Part shown: positions 52,183 through 60,746 of the stretch, one piece after another
Position numbering within the stretch: the stretch's first letter is position 1
Layout: every line of letters begins with the position of its first letter
From: JBBDIJ01 sp040880485
GTDB taxonomy: Bacteria > Bacteroidota > Rhodothermia > Balneolales > Balneolaceae
Direction of reading: 5' to 3'
Assembly (NCBI GenBank): GCA_040880485.1
Contig: JBBDIJ010000002.1
Span: 62,001 to 126,000, forward strand
Length of the DNA: 64,000 bases
The notes under the pieces: generated by a model
The model's input: the letters and a program-made list of their open reading frames with translations, nothing else
Databases searched by the model: none
Told to the model about the DNA's origin: nothing
Program-made: the position numbers and the translations under genes

Positions 52183-53449
52183 CCTGCGGAACCCGCCGAA
52201 TAGAGGCTCCTACACGGTTCAATTTACTCTCCAACATTTCATAGCCCCGATCCAGGTGGTAGATTCTTAATACGTGTGTGGTTCCTTTGGCCACCATGCC
52301 GGCCAGTACAAGGCTTACGCTTGCACGCAGGTCGGTACTCATCACCGAGGCACCACTCAATTGCGTGCCGCCCCGTATTGAGACACTATTGTCATCCATG
52401 TTCAGATCGGCACCGAGTCGTTTCAGTTCCGGTACATAGCTGAACCGGTCGTGATAGATCATGTCGGTTACCGTGGAGGGGCCGTCCGCCTGCGTCATCA
52501 TCGTGGCCCACTGTGCCTGCAGGTCGGTGGGAAAACCGGGATAGATCGCTGTGGTTACCGAAACGGCTCGCAGGGGTTCCTGAGCCCGGACCGAGATGGT
52601 CTCTCCTTCGGCTTTAACCTCTGCCCCTGTGAGTTGCAGCATACGCGTAAACTGCCCCAGCTCTTCCGGGTCGGTGTCGGTCAGGGTGATATCCGAGCCG
52701 GTACTCATGGCAGCGGCTATCATGAAGGTTCCTGTTTCAATCCTGTCGGGCGCGTTCCGAAGCGGTACAGAGTTCAGTTTTTCTACCCGCCGGATGGTCA
52801 GGGTATCTGTGCCTACCCCTTCGATATCGGCCCCCATCTTCTGCAGGGCTCTGCAGAGCAGTGCTACATCCGGTTCCCGTGCCGCATTCTGAATGGTAAA
52901 CTGTTTGGTTCGAAGGACAGCTGCGAGGATGAGGTTTACCGTGGCCCCCACACTACTCGGGTTCAGTGTATAACGACCTCCCTCGAGTATGGGTGCAGGA
53001 CACTCCGCAATCACATACCCTTCGTCCAGCGAGATCTTCATGCCCATCGCCTCCAGGCCTTTCAGGTGGAGGTCCACCGGGCGTGGACCCCACGCACACC
53101 CTCCCGGAAGGGATACTTTTGCCTGACACTCGCGCCCTAAAAGGGCTCCCAGCATATAGAAAGAGGCGCGCATTCGTCGTACCAGTTCATACTCGGCTAC
53201 CGGCCGGTTCAGCCCGGAGGGATCGATGATGAGCCGGTTCTCCTCCTCAAGAAACCGAACGTCCGTTCCTGTAGCACCTATGACGCTGTTAAACGTATAG
53301 ATATCCTTCAGTTTGGGTATATGGGTGATCTCCGTGGGGCCGTCCGCCAACAGAGCGGCAGCCATCAGGGGGAGGGCTGCATTTTTTGAGCCGCTGACCG
53401 GAATTGTGCCGGAGAGCGTTGTAGGTCCTTCAACTATGAATTTGTCCAA
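52175..53449 (-). CDS. murA: UDP-N-acetylglucosamine 1-carboxyvinyltransferase
   Basis: The protein has 424 residues from a TTG start. Active-site Lys22-Asn23 (SGSKNAALP) and the fosfomycin-target Cys117 in PGGCAWGPRPVD are both present, with FPTDLQAQ carrying the catalytic Asp. It transfers enolpyruvate from PEP to UDP-GlcNAc, the first committed step of peptidoglycan synthesis. Because the Cys is kept, intrinsic fosfomycin resistance by Cys-to-Asp change is not indicated. Its start overlaps the upstream winged-helix-like gene by 16 bp. Confidence 0.97.
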   Translation of the reverse strand: MDKFIVEGPTTLSGTIPVSGSKNAALPLMAAALLADGPTEITHIPKLKDIYTFNSVIGATGTDVRFLEEENRLIIDPSGLNRPVAEYELVRRMRASFYMLGALLGRECQAKVSLPGGCAWGPRPVDLHLKGLEAMGMKISLDEGYVIAECPAPILEGGRYTLNPSSVGATVNLILAAVLRTKQFTIQNAAREPDVALLCRALQKMGADIEGVGTDTLTIRRVEKLNSVPLRNAPDRIETGTFMIAAAMSTGSDITLTDTDPEELGQFTRMLQLTGAEVKAEGETISVRAQEPLRAVSVTTAIYPGFPTDLQAQWATMMTQADGPSTVTDMIYHDRFSYVPELKRLGADLNMDDNSVSIRGGTQLSGASVMSTDLRASVSLVLAGMVAKGTTHVLRIYHLDRGYEMLESKLNRVGASIRRVPQEP

Positions 53450-53778
53450 TGGGAATGTTTCTTTTCGGTGTGGTTAGATTTTTCTATTTCGGGATCGCTC
53501 TCTTCTGTTCGGGTTGAACCGGCACCGGGCCTGTTCTGCACGACAGAGAGTCCCGTTTTGGTCGCTTTGAATGCATAGGTTTCCAAATGGTCGGTATCGT
53601 AAAACGGGGTACCGGCCGTTGCGCTCTGGTCGGGATAGACTTCGATGTAGCCTTTGCGGATGAGCCCGGTCAGGTCATCCTTCAGGGCACCCCTGTGCAT
53701 GCCGGTTTCCTCCAGTACGTCGTCGAACGTTTCGATCCAGATCAGTCTGGAGAGGATATTCTCTTCGGTTGGGGTCAT
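53434..53778 (-). CDS. Small winged-helix-like protein, unknown function
   Basis: The protein has 114 residues. The first 75 look like a winged helix (MTPTEENILSRLIWIETFDD, then VLEETGMHRGALKDDLTGLIRKGYIEVYP), with a beta hairpin after the recognition helix. The C-terminus is a low-complexity charged tail (about 83-114) whose coding end overlaps murA by 16 bp. It may be a DNA-binding regulator, but the fold is also used for protein contacts. No family name is recognised. It sits 5 bp after a lipoprotein gene. Confidence 0.7.
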   Translation of the reverse strand: MTPTEENILSRLIWIETFDDVLEETGMHRGALKDDLTGLIRKGYIEVYPDQSATAGTPFYDTDHLETYAFKATKTGLSVVQNRPGAGSTRTEESDPEIEKSNHTEKKHSHWTNS

Positions 53779-53783
53779 CTTTT

Positions 53784-54296
53784 CTACTCTACCTGTATAT
53801 CTCCATAGGTGATTACCTGGCCGTTTCGATCGAAGACGATGACCCGGTGAAGGCCCACTGGATCGTCGAAACGCCCAAGCTCCGATGCGCCGAACCGGAT
53901 GGTCACCTGGCCCACCGGAAGAGGGGAACGTTCATCCATATCGAGAGGGACCAGGATGCCGTCTCCGTGGTAGACCGCCGTTTCCAGGCCGTTTACATAT
54001 TCGGTTCCGTCCACAGAGAGATTGATACTCACGGTCTCGCTACTCAGCACCGGATTGGGGAAAGCGGCTTCTGACACTCTGACCATCCCCTGAAAAAAAG
54101 GTGCAACTCTCCAGTCGTCATCATCCCGCGAGATCATATCGACTCCGTTTTGAGTCTCCGTAAACTCTGATGGCGAGCTGAACGCTTCCCGTTCAAAAGT
54201 TCTCTGATCCTCCTGCTGGCCGCAACCTGCCGATGATAGTAAAAGGCCTGAAATCAGGCCAAAAAGCAATAGAGGGCTTCGCGATTGCGGAATCAT
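53784..54296 (-). CDS. Lipoprotein of unknown function
   Basis: The protein has 170 residues. The signal LLLFGLISGLLLSSAGC gives a lipidated Cys near residue 25. The mature region is beta-rich, probably an Ig/filamin-like domain (VSEAAFPNPVLSSETVSINLSV, then VGQVTIRFGASELGRFDD). It begins with a Gln/Asp/Arg-rich linker. It is first in a lipoprotein-winged helix-murA unit. No enzyme motif was found. Confidence 0.78.
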   Translation of the reverse strand: MIPQSRSPLLLFGLISGLLLSSAGCGQQEDQRTFEREAFSSPSEFTETQNGVDMISRDDDDWRVAPFFQGMVRVSEAAFPNPVLSSETVSINLSVDGTEYVNGLETAVYHGDGILVPLDMDERSPLPVGQVTIRFGASELGRFDDPVGLHRVIVFDRNGQVITYGDIQVE

Positions 54297-54449
54297 CTTC
54301 GTGAATTAATTGTATCTTTCCGACAGAGGCGGCGAAACCTCAGAGCCGGTTACATAGCCGAAGGCCGGGTTCTTCGGGCCCGAAGCTTTTGCAGCCTGGA
54401 AACCGGCCGTAAACTGTGAACAGTCAGAAGTAACGAAACAGGTCCATCG

Positions 54450-54791
54450 ATGATAAAAGTATACGGAATCAAAAACTGCAACAAAATTCGCGATACACTC
54501 AAGTGGCTCGATGCCGAAGGCGCAGACTATGAGTTTGTGGATATCAAGAAGGATCCGATGACTCCCGAGCAGCTGGCGGATATTGTAGAAAAGGTGGGGC
54601 TGGATGTCGTGCTGAACCGGAAGGGAATGAAGTGGCGTCAGTTGGGACTTGCCAAAAAAGAGCTGAGTGAAAGGGAGCTCTTTGACAAACTTCATACACA
54701 CCAAACCATGATTAAAAGACCGCTGATGGTTCGGGACGAGGCGGTACTGGTCGGATATGACGAGGATGCTTTTGAGAGTTTTGTCGGATAA
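54450..54791 (+). CDS. ArsC/Spx-family thioredoxin-fold protein (YffB-like)
   Basis: The protein has 113 residues. The thioredoxin-like start IKVYGIKNCNKIRDTLKWLD has a single Cys10-type residue (NCNKIR) and lacks the CxxC of glutaredoxins, as in YffB/Spx-type ArsC homologues. FVDIKKDPMTPEQL and the closing IKRPLMVRDEAVLVGYDEDAF fit the family (RP motif). Arsenate reduction is not implied; glutathione- or protein-thiol roles are as likely. It is divergent from the lipoprotein gene at 54296. Confidence 0.9.
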   Translation: MIKVYGIKNCNKIRDTLKWLDAEGADYEFVDIKKDPMTPEQLADIVEKVGLDVVLNRKGMKWRQLGLAKKELSERELFDKLHTHQTMIKRPLMVRDEAVLVGYDEDAFESFVG

Positions 54792-54819
54792 TTACCTTAC
54801 CCGGTTCATCCCGGTTCCT

Positions 54820-55599
54820 ATGTTGATTCTCTTTCTGCTCCTCTCCCTCCAGGAGCCGGCGGTAGGCCAGGATACGCCTGTCTTTGGGCATCCGGAGCCC
54901 CCGTCGATGGAGATGGTGTCTTCGGTTCGGGAGCGATTTCGATATAACGTCCGATACGGATTTCTGAATCTTGGGGAGGTGGAGGTGTTTGTGACACCCG
55001 ACACGGTGTACAGAGGGCGACCGGTAATTCATCTGCGCACGGTCATGAAGTCCAACCCTCGAATTCCTCTGGTTGGCAGAAGAGAGGTGCACTATCAGAG
55101 TTTTTCCGGTATTACGGAGCATTGGCCCTACAGCTACCTCTTCTGGAGGGACGATGTAGAGAGTGAGGTGCCGGAGCGATATCTGATCGAGTTCGACAGG
55201 CTTCTGGGAGAAGTTCGGTTCTTTGAAGAGGGGGCACCGAAGGATACGCTTGACCTGGAAGATCCGGCCAGCGGTGGAGATGTGATTTTTATCTACTCAA
55301 GAACCTTTGCCGGCAGCGACAGCAGTTATGAACTTCCGGTCTATATCGAGGATGAGAAGGGAGTGGTAAAGGCGTCAAACAGCCCGAACCGGGAGACTCG
55401 CGACTACGACGCTTTTCCTGAACCCATTGAAACCTACCGTAGCGACGGGACGGCCGATATCGACGGCCCTTTTGGTTTTACTGGTGAGTTTACCGCCTGG
55501 TTTGCGACAGACGAACTTCGTATTCCGCTTGAGGTGCATACAAGAATTATCTTCGGAAATGTACGGGTGCGGCTGGTGGAGTATGAAAGGCTCCCGTAG
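54820..55599 (+). CDS. DUF3108 domain secreted protein
   Basis: From the ATG at 54820 (MLILFLLLSLQEPAVGQ) the protein has about 259 residues with a Sec signal. The body matches the DUF3108 pattern: RFRYNVRYGFLNLGEVEVFV, a middle with FEEGAPKDTLDLE and GGDVIFIYSRTFA, and a C-terminal IPLEVHTRIIFGNVRVRLVEYE. DUF3108 is a periplasmic/outer-membrane beta-barrel-like family without known function. A start at 54757 would overlap the ArsC-like gene and precede the signal peptide. It lies 28 bp after that gene. Confidence 0.85.
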   Translation: MLILFLLLSLQEPAVGQDTPVFGHPEPPSMEMVSSVRERFRYNVRYGFLNLGEVEVFVTPDTVYRGRPVIHLRTVMKSNPRIPLVGRREVHYQSFSGITEHWPYSYLFWRDDVESEVPERYLIEFDRLLGEVRFFEEGAPKDTLDLEDPASGGDVIFIYSRTFAGSDSSYELPVYIEDEKGVVKASNSPNRETRDYDAFPEPIETYRSDGTADIDGPFGFTGEFTAWFATDELRIPLEVHTRIIFGNVRVRLVEYERLP

Positions 55600-55624
55600 T
55601 GTGCCCCTGGAAACAGCAGCTGAG

Positions 55625-56086
55625 ATGAATAGCATGAATTCTATCGAAATCGGTTTTAGGAGACTTTCACATGGTGAGGGGCTTGAACTGCCCTCCTATG
55701 GGTCGACGTCTGCGGCAGGCATGGACCTGCGAGCGGCTGTTCAGGAGCCACTGGTTTTGCAGCCGGGGGAGCGGGCGCTAGTTCCGACCGGGCTTCAGAT
55801 GGTCCTTCCGGAAGGGTATGAGGCTCAGGTGCGTCCGAGAAGCGGCCTGGCCTACCGAAACGGTGTGACAATGCTCAATACACCGGGCACCATAGACTCC
55901 GACTATCGCGGGGAGGTGAAGGTGCTTGCCGTCAATCTGGGGAGCGAGCCGTTCCGGGTATCGAGAGGGGACCGAATAGCGCAGATGGTCATCGCGCCGG
56001 TCCTGCGGGCCACTGTCCGGGAGCTGGACGAACTGCCCGGGAGTGAGCGGGGAGAGGGGGGGTTCGGAAGTACCGGCGTAAAGTGA
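55625..56086 (+). CDS. dut: dUTP diphosphatase
   Basis: From the ATG at 55625 the protein has about 153 residues; an ATG at 55634 is equally possible. All five trimeric dUTPase motifs are present: AGMDLRAA (1), PRSGLAYRNG (2), GTIDSDYRGEV (3), RGDRIAQMV (4) and ERGEGGFGSTG (5). It converts dUTP to dUMP, limiting uracil in DNA and feeding thymidylate synthesis. It acts downstream of the two-domain dCTP deaminase encoded at 44 kb. Confidence 0.97.
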   Translation: MNSMNSIEIGFRRLSHGEGLELPSYGSTSAAGMDLRAAVQEPLVLQPGERALVPTGLQMVLPEGYEAQVRPRSGLAYRNGVTMLNTPGTIDSDYRGEVKVLAVNLGSEPFRVSRGDRIAQMVIAPVLRATVRELDELPGSERGEGGFGSTGVK

Positions 56087-56146
56087 CAGGAGACCGGACG
56101 AGCAGGAGCAGAGGTGGGTTGTGGTACCTTGCACGCATTTTCTGCG

Positions 56147-56671
56147 TCAATCTTCAAACCGTTTGCGCTCTTTGAGGAAATCTTCTTCGCTGATAAGGCC
56201 CTGCTGCCAGAGGCCGGTGAGATCGTCCAGGCGGGGGAGGGTGCCCGGAGACCAGGCCGGTTCCGGCCGCCTTGCAGGGGTTTGTCCTTTGGCCCGTTGC
56301 CGCTCGGCCGCTGCGGTGTGCCGGATCGCACCGGCAATTTGATGTGGCCCTGCAAGGCCGGGGAGCCGGAGGCTCTCCCTGTCTCCGGCCACTATCAGAT
56401 CGCCGGTGTTGAGCCATGATCCCGTACGGCTCTGCACTACGGTAACCTCCTCTATTGAAGCAAGGGGCAGTACGACGGTTCTCGCGTCCGAGCGAAACCG
56501 GATCTCACGGTCGAACAGTTGAAGCTCCACGGATCGAGATTCGCGCCACGCTTTCAAGATCAGATAGAGGCCCGCGCCAAATAGCGGCAGCAGCAGAATA
56601 CCGGTAACCCAATACCATAGCCATGCACGCCGGGAGGGTTTGAGGGTAATTGATCGCTTTTCTGTATCCAT
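56147..56671 (-). CDS. Membrane protein with PH-like and SHOCT domains
   Basis: The protein has 174 residues. A membrane helix (about 17-40; YWVTGILLLPLFGAGLYLILK) leads to a beta domain similar to bacterial PH domains (ELQLFDREIRFRSDARTVVL, IEEVTVVQSRTGSWLNTGD). The C-terminus holds a SHOCT motif (LDDLTGLWQQGLISEEDF near 150-168). SHOCT domains are thought to mediate oligomerisation. Function unknown. It is convergent with dut and divergent from ccmC. Confidence 0.8.
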   Translation of the reverse strand: MDTEKRSITLKPSRRAWLWYWVTGILLLPLFGAGLYLILKAWRESRSVELQLFDREIRFRSDARTVVLPLASIEEVTVVQSRTGSWLNTGDLIVAGDRESLRLPGLAGPHQIAGAIRHTAAAERQRAKGQTPARRPEPAWSPGTLPRLDDLTGLWQQGLISEEDFLKERKRFED

Positions 56672-56726
56672 ACTGACAGGTATTGGATGGGGGTCGCTTT
56701 TTCCGGAAGTTCGACCGGAAATTTCC

Positions 56727-56738
56727 TATATTTTGGGC
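56727..56738 (+). promoter_or_regulatory. Candidate promoter -7 element of the ccm cluster (TATATTTTGGGC)
   Basis: This motif sits 42 bp upstream of the ccmC ATG and fits the Bacteroidota TAnnTTTG consensus. It is followed by a good GGAGG ribosome-binding site at 56771-56775. Confidence 0.4.
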
Positions 56739-56779
56739 GATTTTCGAAAAGAGATTCAACTTGTGAGCCCGGAGGTCCG

Positions 56780-57463
56780 ATGCGCGGCCTGAGTCCCTGG
56801 AAATATCTATTGGCGGTCTGGATGACTCTTGTCATCACAGTCGGTTTTTTGATACGTATACCCCACATTCCCGTTCTGGAGGAGACATCAAGAAATCTGT
56901 TTCTTCATGTACCGATGTGGTTTACGATGACGGTTGCCTTTTCGATGGCGTTCTGGTACAGCATTCGCTATCTGCAGGAGGAGAAGCTGAGCTGGGACCG
57001 GAAGGCGGAGACGGCTACACAGGTAGGTCTGTTATTCGGGGTGTGTGGCCTGCTCACCGGAGCGTTGTGGGCACGGTTCACCTGGGGAACCTGGTGGACA
57101 TTTGCCGAGCCCAGAATGAATTTATCTGCTCTGGCCATGCTCATCTTCGTCGCCTATTTTGTTCTCCGATCGGCTTTTAACGACCGGGTAAAGCGCGCGA
57201 AGATTTCTGCCGTATTCAACATATTCGGAATCACGACAATCCCTTTTCTGCTCTACATCATACCGAGACAGTTGCCAAGCCTGCACCCGGGCGCCGATGG
57301 GAATCCGGCTTTCAGTGATCTGACCGCACCGGAATTGAGAATCATATTCTACCCTGCGGTGATCGGTTTTATTGGCCTCGCTCTCTGGATAATGAATGTG
57401 GTGGAGCGGTACAAGACGGTCTCGGACCGGCTTGAGGATCGTCGAAACTACCCATTTGCCTGA
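56780..57463 (+). CDS. ccmC: Cytochrome c maturation heme protein CcmC
   Basis: From the ATG at 56780, 5 bp after GGAGG, the protein has 227 residues and six membrane helices. The WWD-like loop WGTWWTFAEPRMN and axial-His candidates His43 (FLHVPMW) and the His in LPSLHPG are visible. CcmC binds heme in the inner membrane and hands it to CcmE. The conserved Asp of the WWD motif is replaced by Glu-Pro-Arg spacing (AEPR). It is first in a ccmC-ccmD-ccmE-ccmF-truA cluster; no ccmA, ccmB or ccmH lies in the window. Confidence 0.93.
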   Translation: MRGLSPWKYLLAVWMTLVITVGFLIRIPHIPVLEETSRNLFLHVPMWFTMTVAFSMAFWYSIRYLQEEKLSWDRKAETATQVGLLFGVCGLLTGALWARFTWGTWWTFAEPRMNLSALAMLIFVAYFVLRSAFNDRVKRAKISAVFNIFGITTIPFLLYIIPRQLPSLHPGADGNPAFSDLTAPELRIIFYPAVIGFIGLALWIMNVVERYKTVSDRLEDRRNYPFA

Positions 57464-57498
57464 CCGGTTCAAACGTCTGAAACCATACGAGATCAATT

Positions 57499-57780
57499 AT
57501 GATACAAGAACAGCAGCAGGCTTACGTTGATACGCTGGCTCAGAGCTTTGGGGAGAATTGGCAGGGAGCCGGCAGCATGGAGGGTTCGTCTGCATTTGTA
57601 CAGATGATGTCCTCCAATGAACTGCTTCCGGTGGTTTTGGGGGTCAGCCTGATTATCTGGTTTGTACTGCTCTTTTTTCTGGTTCGTGTAGACCTTCGAA
57701 TTAAAGCCCTGGAAAATGAACTTGATGAGTCCGAAAAGGATACCCTCACGAAAGACTCTTCTGAAACCGCTGAACCCTGA
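57499..57780 (+). CDS. ccmD: CcmD family small membrane protein
   Basis: The protein has 93 residues with one membrane helix (LPVVLGVSLIIWFVLLFFLV, about 43-63) followed by RVDLRIKALENELDESEK, the short positively charged then coiled segment typical of CcmD. A longer soluble N-terminus than E. coli CcmD (69 residues) is noted. It probably stabilises the CcmC-CcmE heme-transfer complex. It sits between ccmC and ccmE, 6 bp before ccmE. Confidence 0.8.
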   Translation: MIQEQQQAYVDTLAQSFGENWQGAGSMEGSSAFVQMMSSNELLPVVLGVSLIIWFVLLFFLVRVDLRIKALENELDESEKDTLTKDSSETAEP

Positions 57781-57786
57781 GTTCTT

Positions 57787-58197
57787 ATGAAACCCAAAAT
57801 AGTCCTAGGGATTGTATCGATAGTCCTGTTCACCTCTCTGCTGATGGTCAATTTCGGCAACAGCATTAGCACCTATGTTACTTTCGATCAGGCGGATGAC
57901 CGCAACAGCTCTCATGTGATTGGCGTCTGGGATAAGAGCAGAGAGTCAGGGTTCTCCAGAGAGACGATGTCTTTCTCCTTCTTTATGGAGGATGAGGAGG
58001 GAAATGTTCGCAGGGTGGTCTATCCGCGTCCCAAACCGAACAACTTCGAGCAGGCGACCCAGCTTGTTGTGGTGGGTGAGATGCGAAACGAAGTCTTTTA
58101 TGCGAACGAAATGTTGATGAAGTGTCCCTCCAAGTACAACGACGCGAGTGAGGCGGATTTTGTAAACGCAGAGTCGGCTATGGGGGTGGAAGAGTAG
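57787..58197 (+). CDS. ccmE: Cytochrome c maturation heme chaperone CcmE, Cys-type
   Basis: The protein has 136 residues. An N-terminal membrane anchor (about 5-22) is followed by the OB-fold: SHVIGVWDK, then a strand with LVVVGEMRNEVFYANEMLMKCPSKY. In the usual enzyme the last motif is HxxxY with heme bound to His; here Cys113 and Tyr117 form CxxxY. Cys-type CcmE proteins are known in archaea and Desulfovibrio, where heme is bound to the Cys. It overlaps nothing and lies 1 bp before ccmF. Confidence 0.93.
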   Translation: MKPKIVLGIVSIVLFTSLLMVNFGNSISTYVTFDQADDRNSSHVIGVWDKSRESGFSRETMSFSFFMEDEEGNVRRVVYPRPKPNNFEQATQLVVVGEMRNEVFYANEMLMKCPSKYNDASEADFVNAESAMGVEE

Positions 58198-58198
58198 A

Positions 58199-60730
58199 AT
58201 GGAGGGAGTGACTGGCCACCTCTTCGTATCCGCCGCCTTTCTGACCGTTCTCATTTCGATGATTCTCTACGGGGTAACCTCTCGAAGGGAGCATCGCACT
58301 CTGGAGCGTTCGGCCCATCTGCTATGGACTGCATCCGCGCTCTGCACGCTCGTCGCTTCCGGCCTGCTGGTCTGGCTGATCATGAACCATCGTTTCGAGT
58401 ACTTCTACGTATGGAACTATACCAGTACGGATCTGGAGACGATGTATCTCTTTTCTGCATTCTGGGGCGGACAGGAGGGGAGTTTTATGCTCTGGATTCT
58501 GTTCGCCTTTGTGATCGGTCTCTTGCTTATCAGAACGACCGGAAAGCCCTACCGCTCGCCGGTGATGTTCGTGATGGCGCTCACGCAGGTCTTTCTTCTG
58601 AGTATGCTTCTCGGATGGGACATAGCGGGGTTGAACCTGGGGGCCTCTCCCTTTCGAACCATTGCTCAGGAGTTGGCGAATGCACCCTTCATTCAGGCAA
58701 ATCCCGATTTTGTCCCCGACGATGGTACCGGCCTGAACGATCTTCTGCAGAACCCCTGGATGATGATTCATCCACCGGTCATCTTCATTGGATTCTCAAT
58801 GATGACGGTGCCGTTTGCTTTCGCTATCGCATCGCTCTGGACACAGCAGTATCAGGACTGGATCCGGCCGGCGCTACCATGGACTCTTGCGGCCAACCTC
58901 TGCCTGCTCACGGCGATCTTTCTGGGTGGTTACTGGGCTTATGAAACACTCTCTTTCGGAGGGTATTGGGCCTGGGACCCGGTAGAGAACGCTTCTTTTG
59001 TGCCCTGGCTGATCGGAACAGCCGGAATACATATGATGATTATTCAGAAGAAGAGCTCCCGAGCCCACAAAGGGGCTATCTTCCTTGCTATTCTTGCCTA
59101 CATCGCCATTGTCTATCAGACTTTTCTGACCCGGTCGGGAGTTCTTGCCGAGCAGTCGGTCCACAGTTTTGTAGATCTGGGCCTCTACAACCAGCTACTT
59201 CTTTTTATGCTTGTGACGCTGGCCATGGGTGCAGGCTTCTACCTCTACCGCTTCCGCGAACTCCCGTCTCCGGATCGCGAGTCGGCCGTGCTGAGCCGTG
59301 AATTCATGACCTTTACCGGCGGTATGATGCTCTTTGTTCTGGCTATGGTCATTATTCTGGGTACCAGCTCTCCAATCATCGGCCGTCTCTTTGTGGACCA
59401 TCCGACGCCACCCGCGATTGAGTTCTATAATAACTGGAGCATGCCAATAGCGATGGTGATGGCACTGCTCACCGTGGTGGGCCAGTATCTGTTCTGGCAG
59501 AAACACAACTGGGAATCCCTTTCGGCTGCACTGGTCACGCCGCTGCTTCTCACCTCGGCAGCAACCATACTGACCATTGTCCTGGGGGATATTCGGTCTA
59601 TCTACTACATGGTCTATCTTTTTTGCGCCTGGTTTACAGTTGCCGGAAACGGGGCGGTCATGATTCGTCTGATAAGAAGGAAACCTGCTCTCATTGGCGG
59701 CGCACTCTCGCACGTCGGCTTCGGGGCGCTTCTTCTGGGAATTCTCGCTTCATCGGCTTATAACGAAGTTTTGCTGGACGATCGTGGCCAAAACTACAAC
59801 CGCATGATTGACGAGGGGGAGCTGTTTGATGAGAATGGATTTCCGGTCACGCAGAAGGTTGAGATTTTTGAGCTCGTTTTGAACCAGCCCAGGAAGATTG
59901 GAGATCGCTATATGGTAACCTATGAAGGGTATCGGATTACAGACAGCCCCCGGCCCGGCCAACAGCAGTACCGGATTCGCTTTGAACCACTGGACGGAGG
60001 TAAACCCTTTACGATGACGCCCGATGTCTATCCGATGCAGACCACATCCGGGCCAGGACAGATCGAGTGGTCTGTGGATCCGGATGTTCGCATGAGGCCG
60101 CTGAATGACCTCTATATGTATGTGGCCGGTAGCGCCTATGTAGACGGGATCAACGAACAGGTGAGTGGAGAGAGTTCCGGCGGCCGAATTGGGGAGTCTA
60201 CCGTTATGGACAGTGATAGCGGCCTGCCGGATGAGCATCCATCTCTGGAAGAGGAAGAGAGCGAGGGGCAGACACTCCGGTTCAACCGGGGTGAACCGAT
60301 TGAAGCGGGTTCCTGGAGATTCATTTTCAGGGATTTTGTGCCGGTCTCGGAGGAGAGTTTGCCGGAGAATACGGTGATCGGGGTAAGGGCACTCATTGAA
60401 GCACATCACGTCCCATCAGGAGAAGCGTATGAATTGGAACCCCTCTTCTCCGTCTATACGGATGAGGGCAGTAGCTGGACCTGGACACCGCCGCTGGAGA
60501 TCGAGCGTTGGGATCTGGAGGTCAGCTTTAGTTCCATTGTACCCGAAGAGGATGCCATTGAAATCACGTTTCGGGGGCTGGACGAGGAGTATGAAGAGGA
60601 CTGGGTGGTGATTGTGGCCGAAAAGAAGCCCTTTGTTTCGGTTGTATGGCTTGGAACATTTCTATTAATGGCGGGCTTCGCGATCTCCATTTTCAGGCAC
60701 GCCGACAGATTTTTCGGCAAAGAAGAGTAG
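58199..60730 (+). CDS. ccmF: Heme lyase CcmF (CcmF/CcsA family) with enlarged C-terminal periplasmic domain
   Basis: The protein has 843 residues, about 200 more than E. coli CcmF (647). The heme-handling motif GGYWAWDPVENASFVPW is clear near residue 250, among at least a dozen membrane helices. The extra length lies between the helix cluster ending near residue 515 and the last helix (VSVVWLGTFLLMAGFAISI near 815). It is a soluble beta-rich domain with acidic SGLPDEHPSLEEEESEG linkers. It should attach heme to apocytochrome CXXCH motifs. It is followed at 16 bp by truA. Confidence 0.93.
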   Translation: MEGVTGHLFVSAAFLTVLISMILYGVTSRREHRTLERSAHLLWTASALCTLVASGLLVWLIMNHRFEYFYVWNYTSTDLETMYLFSAFWGGQEGSFMLWILFAFVIGLLLIRTTGKPYRSPVMFVMALTQVFLLSMLLGWDIAGLNLGASPFRTIAQELANAPFIQANPDFVPDDGTGLNDLLQNPWMMIHPPVIFIGFSMMTVPFAFAIASLWTQQYQDWIRPALPWTLAANLCLLTAIFLGGYWAYETLSFGGYWAWDPVENASFVPWLIGTAGIHMMIIQKKSSRAHKGAIFLAILAYIAIVYQTFLTRSGVLAEQSVHSFVDLGLYNQLLLFMLVTLAMGAGFYLYRFRELPSPDRESAVLSREFMTFTGGMMLFVLAMVIILGTSSPIIGRLFVDHPTPPAIEFYNNWSMPIAMVMALLTVVGQYLFWQKHNWESLSAALVTPLLLTSAATILTIVLGDIRSIYYMVYLFCAWFTVAGNGAVMIRLIRRKPALIGGALSHVGFGALLLGILASSAYNEVLLDDRGQNYNRMIDEGELFDENGFPVTQKVEIFELVLNQPRKIGDRYMVTYEGYRITDSPRPGQQQYRIRFEPLDGGKPFTMTPDVYPMQTTSGPGQIEWSVDPDVRMRPLNDLYMYVAGSAYVDGINEQVSGESSGGRIGESTVMDSDSGLPDEHPSLEEEESEGQTLRFNRGEPIEAGSWRFIFRDFVPVSEESLPENTVIGVRALIEAHHVPSGEAYELEPLFSVYTDEGSSWTWTPPLEIERWDLEVSFSSIVPEEDAIEITFRGLDEEYEEDWVVIVAEKKPFVSVVWLGTFLLMAGFAISIFRHADRFFGKEE

Positions 60731-60746
60731 AGAACCCGGGGTTCCC

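Noticed and set aside
54245..54265. Terminator-like hairpin GGCCTG-AAAT-CAGGCC with flanking A/T runs
   Set aside because: It falls inside the signal-peptide codons of the lipoprotein gene (53784-54296), where Leu/Gly codons explain the repeat; no independent sign of attenuation.
54306..54704. 132-codon minus-strand frame opposite the ArsC-like gene
   Set aside because: The + strand protein fits the ArsC/Spx family; the minus frame has no motif and spans the divergent promoter region.
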